A stretch of 64,000 nucleotides of DNA from Streptomyces sp. SID9727 (lineage in GTDB: Bacteria; Actinomycetota; Actinomycetes; Streptomycetales; Streptomycetaceae): NCBI RefSeq assembly GCF_010550605.1, contig NZ_JAAGNI010000435.1, positions 1 to 64,000 of the forward strand, given 5' to 3'. The notes below the pieces were generated by a model that did no database searches, was not told the DNA's origin, and saw only the letters and a program-made list of their open reading frames with translations. Within the stretch, counting starts at the first letter, position 1, and each line of letters starts with the position of its first letter. Positions 25,547 to 34,455 of this stretch are shown in pieces. A program made the translations under genes and the position numbers.

Positions 25547-26950
25547 TCAGGGGTGTCCACTCCCGGTGGAAGCCGCCCCCGAACCGGGATCGGCGTGCGT
25601 GCCGGGTGCCGGCCTGGTGCCTGCGAGCCGGGGTTCGCATGGTGTGGCGTACATGGTCAGCCCCTTGGGCGTCGGCGTGAGTTCCAGGCTCATGCCGATC
25701 TTGCGGCCCGGCCGCGCCGGACGCAGGGTGCGCAAGCCGGCCAGAGTCGCCAGGGCGACGGGCAGCATGGCATCGGCCGCGGCTGCGCCGGGGCAGTACC
25801 GGGGCCCCAGGCCGTACGCGAGCAGCGCTGCGGGGGCGGGTGGCGGCACCGCGTGGGGGAGCCAGCGCTTCGGGTCGAACACGTCCGGGTCGGGGTAGCG
25901 GTTCCGGTCGCGGCGCAGGGCCCCCAGAGGCAGGGTGACCACGGCTCCGGCCGGCATCCGTACACCGCCCTGGAAGGTCTGATGGCGGGTGCGGCGGACC
26001 AGGAACGGGATGCTGTGGAGACGGATGACTTCCTGAATGAAGGCGGTCGCGAGCGGAAGCTGGTGTGCTTGCAGGTGACTCGTATCCGGCGCGGCGTCGG
26101 CTTCGTCCTGGAGCGCTTGCTGATAGTGCGGGTGGCGGCCCAGCTCGTAGCAGGCCCAGGACAGCGTGGAGGCGCTGGTCTCCATCCCGGCGATGAGCAG
26201 GGCTCGAATGTCGCGCTGCACCGCGAGGGGGTCGCCCGGAGCGGCGGCACTGAGCAGGGACACCAGGTCCTGGCCGTCCGGGTCGGGCCGGTGGCCGGCC
26301 TGCACCTGGCGGACTGCCTCGTCCAGTTCGGCCAGCGCGCGGCGGCAGGCGCGGTGCCGGGGCACGGGCACCCAGGGCCAGGGCGAGAGCGCGTAGCGCC
26401 AGAAGGTGCCGCTGGACAGGATGGGGCGGGCGGCCGCGATCCTCGACAGGGTCCCGGGAGTGAGCTCGCTGTTGAAAATGCAGCTGACGAGGAGGCCGCA
26501 AGCGAGTCTGCTCATCTCCACCCGGATGTCGAGCGGCCGGTCCGAGGGCAGGTCGGCGAGAAGCCGCCGGGTACACGTCTGGACGCCGGGCCCCAGAGCG
26601 GTGAGCCGGGACGCGGCGAACGCGGGCCTCATCACGGCGCGCCGCTCCCGGTGGGCGGCACCCTCGAGGCCGACCACCCCGTGTTCGTTGAAGTCGCGCA
26701 GGCTCGGGTCCGGGCCCCAGAACCGGAAGGTGTCCTCGTCACTGCCGACCTTGCGCAGCAGCGAGGGGTCGTTGACCTGGAAGGCGGTCGCCGGGCCGGT
26801 CCTGGTCCGGACGACCGGGCCGGCCTGGTCGAGGCGGGCTGCGAGGTTGGCCGGGTCCAGCCAGAAACGCAGGGCCCGGGAGCGGGTGAGCGCTCCTGGG
26901 CCGGGCGGCATGGGCGGTTGCCCGGGGCGGGCAGTCCTGTTCACACGCAT
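25547..26950 (-). CDS. Cytochrome P450
   Basis: 467 residues from the ATG at 26950; a start at 26908 is also possible. The I-helix has AGMETSAS (oxygen-activating acid/alcohol pair), the K-helix has EVIR (ExxR), then DPDVFDPKRWLP (PERF-like region), and the haem ligand loop is AYGLGPRYCPGA, with Tyr in place of the usual Phe. It is a soluble class that takes electrons from ferredoxin; no ferredoxin or reductase gene is adjacent. The Pro/Gly-rich C-terminal tail of about 25 residues is not conserved-looking. The substrate is unknown. Confidence 0.92.
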   Translation of the reverse strand: MRVNRTARPGQPPMPPGPGALTRSRALRFWLDPANLAARLDQAGPVVRTRTGPATAFQVNDPSLLRKVGSDEDTFRFWGPDPSLRDFNEHGVVGLEGAAHRERRAVMRPAFAASRLTALGPGVQTCTRRLLADLPSDRPLDIRVEMSRLACGLLVSCIFNSELTPGTLSRIAAARPILSSGTFWRYALSPWPWVPVPRHRACRRALAELDEAVRQVQAGHRPDPDGQDLVSLLSAAAPGDPLAVQRDIRALLIAGMETSASTLSWACYELGRHPHYQQALQDEADAAPDTSHLQAHQLPLATAFIQEVIRLHSIPFLVRRTRHQTFQGGVRMPAGAVVTLPLGALRRDRNRYPDPDVFDPKRWLPHAVPPPAPAALLAYGLGPRYCPGAAAADAMLPVALATLAGLRTLRPARPGRKIGMSLELTPTPKGLTMYATPCEPRLAGTRPAPGTHADPGSGAASTGSGHP

Positions 26951-27029
26951 CAGCTTCGCCGTCCTGTTCGCGATCGTCGGCCTTTGCGATTCCGGCCGCC
27001 AGTACGGATGGGCAACGATCAACTACGGG

Positions 27030-27140
27030 AGTGGTCACGTGTGGGCCGGCGCTGTCCGTCCCGGACACCTCGTGCGCCTGGCCGAGTCACTGGGGCTGCC
27101 ACCGCGGGAGCGCAACACGTTGCCGCTGGCCGCCGGGTAG
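27030..27140 (+). pseudogene. Remnant of an HTH (XRE/MmyB-like) regulator
   Basis: The frame reads VRPGHLVRLAESLGLPPRER then NTLPLAAG before a stop. This closely follows the HTH-to-linker segment of Streptomyces MmyB-type regulators (LxxLAExLdvPlRERnxLLlAAGyaP). The residues before it (WATINYGSGHVWAG) do not continue an HTH, the ligand domain is missing, and the frame upstream is antisense to the P450. A small decayed piece. Confidence 0.4.
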
Positions 27141-27581
27141 GCGCCCGCCCGGTGCGCCGTGCCTACGCCGCTGACGGGCGCGGCCGCCGAGGTGGTGCCG
27201 GCCGCGCCCCGCTTCGCAAGTGAGGCTGTTCAGCCGCTTCCCGCGGCGTTCTGCCGGCGCAGGTCCGCGTCGAGGACTGCGCGGTGCCGTGTTTCCCGTA
27301 CAGCGCGAAGTATCCGAGGGACGTCCCTTCGCTGATCCGGCTGGTGCTGTCCGCCGCCGACCTGGCCGGACCGGGGGCAGCCCGCCACGGACGCCGACGT
27401 CGGCATCACCTCACGCAGAGCACTCGGACCGGCCTTTTTCCGGCCTGGATGCGAACGGCACCCGGACCGGCCCCGCAACCCGGGTTCCCGGCACCTGCTC
27501 ACCGCACGCGGCAAGCGCGACGACCACGCCGAGAACCCGGCGACGGGGGACCGTCGTGGTCGCGTCAGCCGCTGGGCCGGG
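27141..27581. other. Gap without a recognisable gene
   Basis: About 440 bases between the regulator remnant and the azoreductase. Open frames on both strands have Arg/Pro/Gly-rich shadow compositions. A plus-strand piece near 27284 (CFPYSAKYPRDVPSLIRLVL) looks somewhat protein-like but matches nothing I know. Probably decayed sequence. Confidence 0.35.
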
Positions 27582-28214
27582 TCAGTTGCCGGCCAGGGCG
27601 AGGCCGGCCGCGCGTGCCTGCTCCTTGGCGGCGGTGTGGTGCTGGTCCGCGAGGTCCCGCAGCTGCTCCATGGCGGGATTGGTGGCAGCCAACGTCAGCT
27701 CGCGCTTGACCAGGGTGAGGTCGGCCTGCCACACGTCGCGGACGATGCGCTCGAGGTACGAAGTGGAGTGGTCCCACCCTTCGCGCGGGGTGCCGGGGCC
27801 GTAGCCGCCGCCGATGGTGGTGATCAGGGCGGTGGGCTTGCCCTTCAGTACCGGGTCGGTGGGTCCGGCTCCGGCGATCACGAGGTCGACCCATGTCTTG
27901 AAGTGCTGGGAGACCCCGAAGTTGTAGAACGGCACCGCGAGGACGACCGCGTCCGCGTCACGCAGCTCATTCCCGAGTGTGGCCGCGAGAGCCGCGGCGT
28001 CGCGCTGGGCCGGGCTCCGGTCCGCCTCGGGGGTGAAGCCGGCCGTGGTCGCCAGGGCCCAGGCGTCGGAGGGGATGGGGTCCGTGGCGATGTGCCGTCG
28101 CGTCACCGTGGCGCCGGGGTGTGCGGCAGTCCACTCCGCCTCGACGAGGGAGGCCAGTTCGGTGCTGGCCGAAGTGGCCGGAAAGATGCTCGCGTCCAGA
28201 CGGAACAGGTTCAT
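27582..28214 (-). CDS. azoR: FMN-dependent NADH-azoreductase
   Basis: 210 residues from the ATG at 28214. A flavodoxin-like fold: LFRLDASIFPATSAS is the FMN phosphate loop region, AVVLAVPFYNFGVSQHFKTWVDLVIAGAG is the family signature (P.YNF..P..LK.wiD), and ALITTIGGGYGPG is the flavin-ring loop. AzoR enzymes reduce quinones and azo compounds with NAD(P)H, protecting against electrophiles. It is divergent from a TetR gene 118 bases away, which probably represses it in the absence of inducer. Confidence 0.92.
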   Translation of the reverse strand: MNLFRLDASIFPATSASTELASLVEAEWTAAHPGATVTRRHIATDPIPSDAWALATTAGFTPEADRSPAQRDAAALAATLGNELRDADAVVLAVPFYNFGVSQHFKTWVDLVIAGAGPTDPVLKGKPTALITTIGGGYGPGTPREGWDHSTSYLERIVRDVWQADLTLVKRELTLAATNPAMEQLRDLADQHHTAAKEQARAAGLALAGN

Positions 28215-28297
28215 GGTGGAACTCCTCAAGAGCAGTCGTAGAGGGCGCGTGGCGGAAGCCCCGGGGCGGGACCCTCGCCGCGCCATAAACGGACTAT

Positions 28298-28313
28298 ACC
28301 CCGCTTAGGGGGT
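28298..28313. promoter_or_regulatory. Possible operator between azoR and TetR
   Basis: ACCCC-GCTTA-GGGG(G)T, an imperfect inverted repeat. It overlaps TATAGT on the minus strand, which could be the azoR -10 box, and lies about 20 bases before the TetR GTG. Modest symmetry, so low certainty. Confidence 0.35.
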
Positions 28314-28332
28314 GGGGCGGTAGATTGGACGG

Positions 28333-28968
28333 GTGAACGGATCCCTCATCCCCCTGGGGCGGCCCCGCCCCGAACGCGCCGACGCCGTGCGCAACCGCGA
28401 GCTGCTCCTGGCGACCGTCCGGGAGATGATGGCCGACGGGGGTGCCTGCAGCGTCACGATGGACGCCCTCGCCGAACGCGCGGGCCTGGGCAAGGGCACT
28501 GTCTTCCGGCGCTTCGGCACCCGCGCCGGCATCTTCCGCGCCCTGCTCGACGCCGAAGACCGCGCTTTCCAGGAACGGGTGCTCTACGGCCCGCCTCCGC
28601 TGGGCCCGGGTGCGCCGGCACTCGACCGCATGGTCGCCTACGGGAAGGCCAGGATCGCCTTCCTGCTGGACCATCACGGCGTCGCCCGCGCCGCCCTCGA
28701 CCGGAACCAGCCCGTTCCCGCCGGTCCGGCGTCGATCACGCGTGTGCACCTGCGCGTCCTCCTGGGACAGGCCGAGGCCGAGCTCCCCGACCTGGACAGC
28801 CTGGCCGTCCAGCTGACCGGGGCCCTCGAAGGCCCCCTCCTGCTGTTCCTGGCCACGCCCGAGACCGACAGGCCCCTCTCCTCGGCCGAAGGCCGCCCAC
28901 TGGCCGACAGCTGGAGCATCCTCGTCCACCGCCTGCTGAGCGCCCCACCCGACCGCGGGACCGGCTGA
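28333..28968 (+). CDS. TetR family regulator
   Basis: 211 residues, GTG start. The HTH is at about residues 20-65 (RNRELLLATVREMMADGGAC, then LAERAGLGKGTVFRRFGTRAG). The C-terminal helical domain has HHGVARAALDRNQPVPAGPASITRVH, seen in regulators that sit beside azoreductases or oxidoreductases. It is divergent to azoR, so it most likely controls that gene and itself. The inducer is unknown. Confidence 0.92.
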   Translation: MNGSLIPLGRPRPERADAVRNRELLLATVREMMADGGACSVTMDALAERAGLGKGTVFRRFGTRAGIFRALLDAEDRAFQERVLYGPPPLGPGAPALDRMVAYGKARIAFLLDHHGVARAALDRNQPVPAGPASITRVHLRVLLGQAEAELPDLDSLAVQLTGALEGPLLLFLATPETDRPLSSAEGRPLADSWSILVHRLLSAPPDRGTG

Positions 28969-29151
28969 CCGGAGGCGCGGTTACGGGTCCCATGAACAAG
29001 GTGATGGCGGCGTAGGGGCGCTTGACCGCGACGTGAGCACCGTTCGTGCGCGGCCCGGCGGATGCTCCTGTGCGTGTCGAGGCGGCGCGGGCATCGACCA
29101 GGTGGACTCGCCCTCCATCGGGGCGCCGTGACCGGCGAGGGGCGGGGAGCC

Positions 29152-29649
29152 ATGCCGGTGCCGGGGATATCGAGCACTCGTGAAGGCCCTGTGGAACCGT
29201 TGTCGGCGGGGCCGCCTCTGCGCGAACTCGCCCGCCTCCAGGCCGAGCGGCAGGGCACCGACGGCCTTACCGGAGCCCTCGCCCGCCTACGGGAAGCCGA
29301 CCGGATCGCCGGCGAGGCCCGCCGCCGGGTACGAGCCCCACGACCGCGGCCTGGAGACCGCCCTCGCCCACGAACACGGCCGGGTCCACGCCTACGCCGG
29401 ACAGCACGAGGACGCCCTGACCGCCCTGGAGAAGGCCCTTGGCGGGCTCGGCGAGCCGGGACCGGAAAACGCCGGCGAGTGGGCCGAGTGCGTCCGGCTC
29501 GCGGGCGCCCTGGAGGGCATCTGCCTGGAACGGACCGCCCCCGCCCTCGCCGCCTCGACGCGGCGATCCCGCGCCTGGCCGCCCTGGGCTACGCGGAGGA
29601 GACGGAACCCCTGGCCGCGTTGGCGGCACGGCCGCACGACGGGCGGTGA
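29152..29649 (+). pseudogene. Frameshifted TPR-like gene
   Basis: Homology-like coding shifts frame twice. From about 29200 to 29328 one frame reads LRELARLQAERQGTDGLTGALARLREADRIAGEARR. It then continues in the next frame as GYEPHDRGLETALAHEHGRVH then AYAGQHEDALTALEKALGGLG to about 29555. It finally returns to the first frame with LDAAIPRLAALGYAEETEPL to the stop at 29649. The middle has a tetratricopeptide-like pattern. Together the pieces would make one continuous helical-repeat protein, so this is a broken gene or holds two sequencing errors. Confidence 0.55.
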
Positions 29650-29674
29650 CACGTCCGGCGACGAGGAGGCGGGT

Positions 29675-30523
29675 TCACCGTGGAGGCCGCCGTGCCGCCT
29701 CCACCGAGAGATCGTTGTCGAGGGTGTAGTACGGGCGCACCGACACCCCGCTCAGCGTGGCGGCCGGGTACACGAACACCGTCTTCCGGTCCGCGATGTC
29801 GTCCATCAGCCGGGCCACCCGCACCCGGGGCGCACCGGCGGACGGACGGACGAACACGTCCCAGACCACCGGTGTGCCTCCCGCCACCTCCGCCAGCAGG
29901 TCGGCGTAGGCGACGGTGAACGAGAAGTCCCGGCCCCCGTCGGCGCTCAGCGCGGTCCGAGCCACCGCGGACTCCCGCCCGCGCCGGTGCAGCGACACCT
30001 CCGCGCCTTCGCCGAGACCGGCACCGTACAGCCGCGCCTCCACCGTCATCGCGTCGGATCCGACGGTGATCCGGCCGGCCTCCGCATGCGTGGCGCGCCG
30101 CCAGGCGCGCAGGGCGAGCCGGCCGTCCTTGGTGGCGTACGGGATCCGGACCGCCACCGGCCCACCCGGTACGGCGTCCCCACCGGATACCAGCCCGCGC
30201 AGATCACGCAGGCCGGGCAGCAACGGCACGCGTTCCTCGCCCGGTCCGGGCACGACATAGACGTCCCAGCGGCCTTCGTCGAGGGCGGGGTCAGCCTCCA
30301 GCACGGTCTGCCACTCGTCCGTCCCCACGGCCTCCAGCACGAGAGAACGCCCGGCCTCCTCCGGCCGGCCCTTCTTCGGGCGCGGCTGGATCAGCAGCCG
30401 CGGATGCGCCGCGACGGACCCGGACAGCTGGACGCGTACGAGCAGACGCCCCCCGGCCTGCGCCGTCACCGCGCCACGGGGCTTCTCCGCGAGTCCGTTC
30501 ACACCGTCACCGTCGCCGCTCAT
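29675..30523 (-). CDS. Partner protein of the glycosyltransferase, beta-rich
   Basis: 282 residues, overlapping the 3' end of the upstream glycosyltransferase by four bases, so the two are co-translated. The sequence has two similar beta-rich halves with short motifs (GRWDVYVVPGPGEERVPLL and VVWDVFVRPSAGAPRVRVARL), each ending in a WDV(Y/F)V strand; this suggests a repeated Ig-like or sandwich domain. There is no signal peptide or membrane segment. Such proteins accompany GT4 enzymes in Streptomyces cell-wall glycopolymer loci and are sometimes annotated simply as transferase. The exact role is unknown. Confidence 0.65.
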   Translation of the reverse strand: MSGDGDGVNGLAEKPRGAVTAQAGGRLLVRVQLSGSVAAHPRLLIQPRPKKGRPEEAGRSLVLEAVGTDEWQTVLEADPALDEGRWDVYVVPGPGEERVPLLPGLRDLRGLVSGGDAVPGGPVAVRIPYATKDGRLALRAWRRATHAEAGRITVGSDAMTVEARLYGAGLGEGAEVSLHRRGRESAVARTALSADGGRDFSFTVAYADLLAEVAGGTPVVWDVFVRPSAGAPRVRVARLMDDIADRKTVFVYPAATLSGVSVRPYYTLDNDLSVEAARRPPR

Positions 30524-31773
30524 CGTCGCGCCTTCCGTACGGCCCTCGCGACGCTGCCGGCCGCGACGAGCATCGTGTCGCGTGCGGCGAAACCGCTGCT
30601 CGACAAGGTAGTGGCCGTTCCGGTCACCGTTCGGCCCGCACGCCGGGCGGCCAGCAGCTCCTCAAAGAGCTGTTCGGCCTGGGCCACGACGTGCGCGGGG
30701 CCGTATCGCCGCGAGTTCACGAGCGCGTTGCCTCCCATGCGGCGGCGCAGTTCGTCGTCACCGACGAGGTCCAGCAGGGCGCCGGCCAACGCGTCCCGGT
30801 CTCCGACGGGCACCAGCCGGCCGTCCTCCCCATCGGTGATGATCTCGCCGGGGCCGTACGCGCAGTCCGTGCTCACGACCGGCAGCCCGCAGCTCATCGC
30901 CTCGACGATGGCCATGCCGAAGGACTCGAGATCGGAGGTCACCGCCGCGATCGACCCCTTGACCCATTCGGCCTCCATCGGTGCCACCGCACCCATCAGG
31001 AACACGTTGTTGTACAGCCCGAGCCGGTCGATGAGCGCACGCAGCCGCTCACGCTCCTCGCCCCTGCCGTAGACGCGCAACTGCCAGTCCGGATACGCCG
31101 CCGCGACCGCGGCGAAGGCGTCGATCAACAGGTCGAACCGCTTCACCGGCGCCAGCCGCCCGGCGGCGACCACGATGCGTCCCCGGCCGTCCGCCGGCGC
31201 GAGGACCGGGGCGGGGACACTGTTGGGCAGCGCTTGCACCCGTACACCCGGCAGCCGCAACTTGCGCCGGTAGACAGCCGAGTCCGCCTCCGTCACCGGG
31301 GTGATCGCGTCCAGCCGCGGATACGCCCGGCGCAGGGCCCTGCGTAACCGCGGGGGGTGGTGGTCGAGCGTCAGGTGCTCCTGTCCGACCCGCACCGAAC
31401 GCGCAGGAGCGTGGAGAGCGAGGTGGACGTTGAGCCCGGGCCGCGTCCCCACGACCACATCGGCGTCGAGGGAGGCCAGCGCCGCCCCGATGCGTTCATC
31501 GGTCAGCGCGCTGTACTCGCCGTAGCGGTACTCGGAGGAGGGAAAGACCTGCGCCGGGGTCAGGTGCCGCGGGTCGTCCTTCTCGTGCCGCAGATCCACC
31601 AGGGGGCGGAGCCGCACGCGCGGATCGAGTGCGAGGTTCGGGCGCTCCCTGCTCCGGAGCACGGAGATGATCTCCACATCGTGCCGATCGGCCAGTGCGC
31701 GAGCCAAGTTGAACGTGGTGGTGATCGTCCCTCCGATCGCGTACGCGTTGTGGATGAGGAATGAGATTCGCAT
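30520..31773 (-). CDS. GT4-family glycosyltransferase
   Basis: 417 residues from the ATG at 31773 (MRISFLIHNAYAIGGT); the longer frame upstream adds unrelated sequence. It is a GT-B fold. The N-terminal acceptor domain begins with the glycine-rich GGTITTTFNLARAL. The C-terminal donor domain has AAGRLAPVKRFDLLIDAF and the EX7E motif in ESFGMAIVEAMSCGLPVVST, which binds the nucleotide sugar. It is a retaining sugar transferase, probably for a cell-surface polymer or teichoic-acid-like glycan given its co-translated partner. Donor and acceptor are unknown. Confidence 0.92.
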   Translation of the reverse strand: MRISFLIHNAYAIGGTITTTFNLARALADRHDVEIISVLRSRERPNLALDPRVRLRPLVDLRHEKDDPRHLTPAQVFPSSEYRYGEYSALTDERIGAALASLDADVVVGTRPGLNVHLALHAPARSVRVGQEHLTLDHHPPRLRRALRRAYPRLDAITPVTEADSAVYRRKLRLPGVRVQALPNSVPAPVLAPADGRGRIVVAAGRLAPVKRFDLLIDAFAAVAAAYPDWQLRVYGRGEERERLRALIDRLGLYNNVFLMGAVAPMEAEWVKGSIAAVTSDLESFGMAIVEAMSCGLPVVSTDCAYGPGEIITDGEDGRLVPVGDRDALAGALLDLVGDDELRRRMGGNALVNSRRYGPAHVVAQAEQLFEELLAARRAGRTVTGTATTLSSSGFAARDTMLVAAGSVARAVRKARR

Positions 31774-31957
31774 GCATGGCAGGACGAACGACCCGTACGG
31801 AAGGTTGCCTGCCCGACCGCCCACCGGGCTCAACCCGCCTGTTGCGATCGGCAGAGGGGTGCGCACGGCCCGCCTTGCCGCTGGGGCCTGTCCCGGGCGT
31901 TCGCGCCGGCCGGCGTCACCTCGGATCGCCCACGACCGGTGCGCACGCCCGGGAGAC

Positions 31958-32326
31958 TCACTGGGTCCGGACCGGCTGCGTCAGGTTCACCGGATTGCCG
32001 TCGGGGTCCAGGATGTGGGCGACGCGTTGGCCCCACGGCATGTCGTTCGGTGCGCCGTTGACCGATCCGCCCAACGCCTCGACGCGCCCGAGTGTCGCGT
32101 CGACGTCGTCCACGCCGATGCTGAGCAGCATCCGGGGTGCCGCGCCGTCCTCCGCCTCCTTCTTGGCCACCAGCCCGAGGTCCGTGTCGCCGATGCGCAG
32201 ACCGAGGTAGAACACCGGGCCGTCCGCCGGCACCCGGAAGATCTCCTCGGCGCTGAACAGTTGCGTGTAGAAGCCGGCCAGGACGTCCTGGCGGGAGGTG
32301 AGGATGACTGGCTGAATGGTGGACAT
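31958..32326 (-). CDS. VOC family protein
   Basis: 122 residues, a single vicinal-oxygen-chelate domain: VILTSRQDVLAGFYTQLFSAEE in the first unit, then MLLSIGVDDVDATLGRVEALGG and HILDPDGNPVNLTQP at the end. The DPDGN turn and its following strand are the metal-site end of the fold, although an acidic ligand is not clear. A small cytoplasmic binding or resistance-type protein. It stands alone. Confidence 0.85.
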   Translation of the reverse strand: MSTIQPVILTSRQDVLAGFYTQLFSAEEIFRVPADGPVFYLGLRIGDTDLGLVAKKEAEDGAAPRMLLSIGVDDVDATLGRVEALGGSVNGAPNDMPWGQRVAHILDPDGNPVNLTQPVRTQ

Positions 32327-32592
32327 GGTGCTCCTGCCGATAACGGTTGGGTCACCCGGGTAGACCGCTCGTGGACGGTGAACTCATCGGTGTCGGACGC
32401 ACGGCCTTGAGCGGTGTGACGGTTCATGACGCGTTCGAGCAGCGGGTGTTGGAGGCGGCGACCTCCGCTGTGCGGCCGGCTGCGCCGAACCTCGGCCCGG
32501 TGACGGGTCCGCCTCCGCCCATGACCGTGGGGCGCGGCGGCCCCCACCGCAACCACGTTGACCGTCCCCACAGGTCATGCTTGGGTCGCTCC

Positions 32593-33333
32593 GTGGACAG
32601 CATCCCCGGCAACAGGCGGTTCTGGAATCGGATCAGCGGCGCCTACCAGGACAGACACGACGCGCGGATCGGCGCGGTGCCCCGCCTGTGGGGTACGTAC
32701 GCCCTCCCTGACGCGCACCTGCGAGCGCTGGGCGACGTCACGGGGAAGCGAGTCCTGGAGCTCGGCTGCGGTGCCGGCCAGTGGTCGAGGGCGCTCGCCG
32801 CCGAGGGGGCCGCGGTGGTCGGGTTCGACCTGTCCGAAGAGCAGCTCGCCGCAGCGGCTCGCGCGATGGGGGCGGCCCGCTACCCGCTGGTGCAGGGTGC
32901 CGCCGAACAGCTCCCGTTCGCCGCCGACAGCTTCGACCTGGTGTTCTGCGATTACGGCGGGCTCAGCTGGGCGCCCCCGCATCTGGCCGTACCGCAGGCC
33001 GCCCGCGTGCTGCGGCGCGGCGGGCGTCTGGTGTTCAACGTCGCCAGCCCCTGGTTCGAAGCCTGCTACGACGAAGCCGGCAGCCGCGCGACCACGACAC
33101 TGCAACGGGACTACTTCGGCCTGGACGCCATCGACGAGGACCAGGGCGCGGTCAGCTACCAGCTCACCTACGGCGACTGGATCAGGGTCCTGCGCGGCGC
33201 CGGGCTCGTCATCGACGACCTCATCGAACCGCGCCCCGACCCCGGTGCGGCCAATGGCTACAACAGGACGGACCCGCCGGACTGGGCGCACCACTGGCCG
33301 GCGGAAGCACTCTGGGTGGCCCACAAACCGTAA
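32593..33333 (+). CDS. Class I SAM-dependent methyltransferase
   Basis: 246 residues from the GTG at 32593 (MDSIPGNRRFWNRISGAYQ), the usual N-terminus of this subgroup; the frame upstream is open but not protein-like. Motif I is VLELGCGAGQWSRALA (SAM glycine loop), with VGFDLSEEQLAAA after it, then AEQLPFAADSFDLVFCDYG (motif II region) and ARVLRRGGRLVFNVASP (motif III). The C-terminal part has a Trp/His-rich end (PPDWAHHWPAEALW). It methylates an unknown small molecule. Confidence 0.9.
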   Translation: MDSIPGNRRFWNRISGAYQDRHDARIGAVPRLWGTYALPDAHLRALGDVTGKRVLELGCGAGQWSRALAAEGAAVVGFDLSEEQLAAAARAMGAARYPLVQGAAEQLPFAADSFDLVFCDYGGLSWAPPHLAVPQAARVLRRGGRLVFNVASPWFEACYDEAGSRATTTLQRDYFGLDAIDEDQGAVSYQLTYGDWIRVLRGAGLVIDDLIEPRPDPGAANGYNRTDPPDWAHHWPAEALWVAHKP

Positions 33334-33463
33334 GCCCAGCCGCGCCCGCCGCGTCGTGGCCGGCCCTTCCGAGGTACGTCGCGAGAGGTGGCAGGCACAC
33401 GGCGGGCCAACCGTTCAGGCCGAGAAGGAACGCGTTTCGCCACAGTGCCACTGGGGCGGGCTC

Positions 33464-33859
33464 TCAGCGCACCGCCACGGCTTCGATCTCGATGAGCATG
33501 TCCGGATCGGACAGGGCGCTGACTTCCGCCAGCAGGCTGGCCGGCCGGCAGCCCGCGGCCGCGAGTTCGTCCAGGAGCACGTCGTAGTGTGCCTTGCACG
33601 AAGCCAGGTCGGTGGTGACGATCCGGATCTGCACCACGTCGGCCATCGTCATTCCCGCCTCGGCGGCGGTTTCACCCAGCCGCCGCAGCGTCAGTCGCAT
33701 CTGACCGGCCATGTCTCCCCGATGGGCGATGCCGCCGTCATCGTCGCGGGCTTCGTGTCCGGAAAGGAACAGCCAACTGCGCGGGGCGTCCACGCGGACG
33801 GCTCGGTTGTACATCAGCCGCTCGCCCGCCATGCGCGGGCCGATCTCATGGGTGGTCAT
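33464..33859 (-). CDS. RidA family protein
   Basis: 131 residues from the ATG at 33859. The RidA (YjgF/YER057c/UK114) fold: LFLSGHEARDDDGGIAHRGDMAGQ, then LAEAGMTMADVVQIRIVTTD and CRPASLLAEVSALSDPDMLIEIEAVAV. In canonical RidA the conserved Arg near the end (P.R...v..L) hydrolyses enamine/imine intermediates. Here that position reads CRPASLLAEV, where Ser follows, so the activity may differ. Cytoplasmic trimer by family. Confidence 0.85.
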   Translation of the reverse strand: MTTHEIGPRMAGERLMYNRAVRVDAPRSWLFLSGHEARDDDGGIAHRGDMAGQMRLTLRRLGETAAEAGMTMADVVQIRIVTTDLASCKAHYDVLLDELAAAGCRPASLLAEVSALSDPDMLIEIEAVAVR

Positions 33860-33889
33860 GTCCCTTCCTGTACCGGGTCGGACCACGGT

Positions 33890-34321
33890 TCAATCAGGCG
33901 TAGAGGGGGTGAAACCGGTGCGGCGTCGGAGGTGCTGGAGAGTGAATGCGGGCTCGGCGTAGTGGCCTGCCTGGACTCCGGCCGGATCGGCCGGGAGATC
34001 TCCGGGGACGCCCGCGGCGTGGGTTTCGGCGTCATCGACGGGGGTGTAGGCCAACTCCGACGTGGCGGGGAGTTCCCAGAAGCGGCGGGTATTGCCGGAG
34101 ACGGCGTACGCCGTGACGAAGCGGGTGGAGGACGGCGCGGCCAGGGCGGCCCGGATGTATCCGACGGCGTCCCGCGGGCTCAGCCAGGTGGCCAGATGGC
34201 GTGGCTCGGTAGGCACGGGCAGGGACTCACGCACCGCGGAACCGATCGTCCCCGCGGCCCCTGTGACAGCCACTGCTCCCAGACCCACTGATCTTCCCCC
34301 CGGCTCCGATACCCCTGGCAT
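33890..34321 (-). pseudogene. NAD-dependent epimerase/dehydratase with internal deletion
   Basis: The frame begins with an intact Rossmann start (AVAVTGAAGTIGSAVRESL). It then jumps directly to a C-terminal block normally about 150 residues later: PTEPRHLATWLSPRDAVGYI, then YAVSGNTRRFWELPATSELAYTPVDDAETHA. This is the end of uronate-dehydrogenase-like SDR proteins (…R.LaTWLSp.D...l). The catalytic Tyr-Lys and Ser are in the missing part, so it cannot be active. The deletion is in frame, so a small protein of about 143 residues might still be made. Confidence 0.6.
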
Positions 34322-34455
34322 CCTCGCGCGCCTCCGCCCGCTGATCAAGACGGTGGGCGGATGCGGGGACAAGACGCCTGCCGACCGGCGACGACGCTCC
34401 ACCGGGCGCGGAAATGGCTTGGACGGGGCGCCACCGCTGCGGCACCCTCGTCGCT

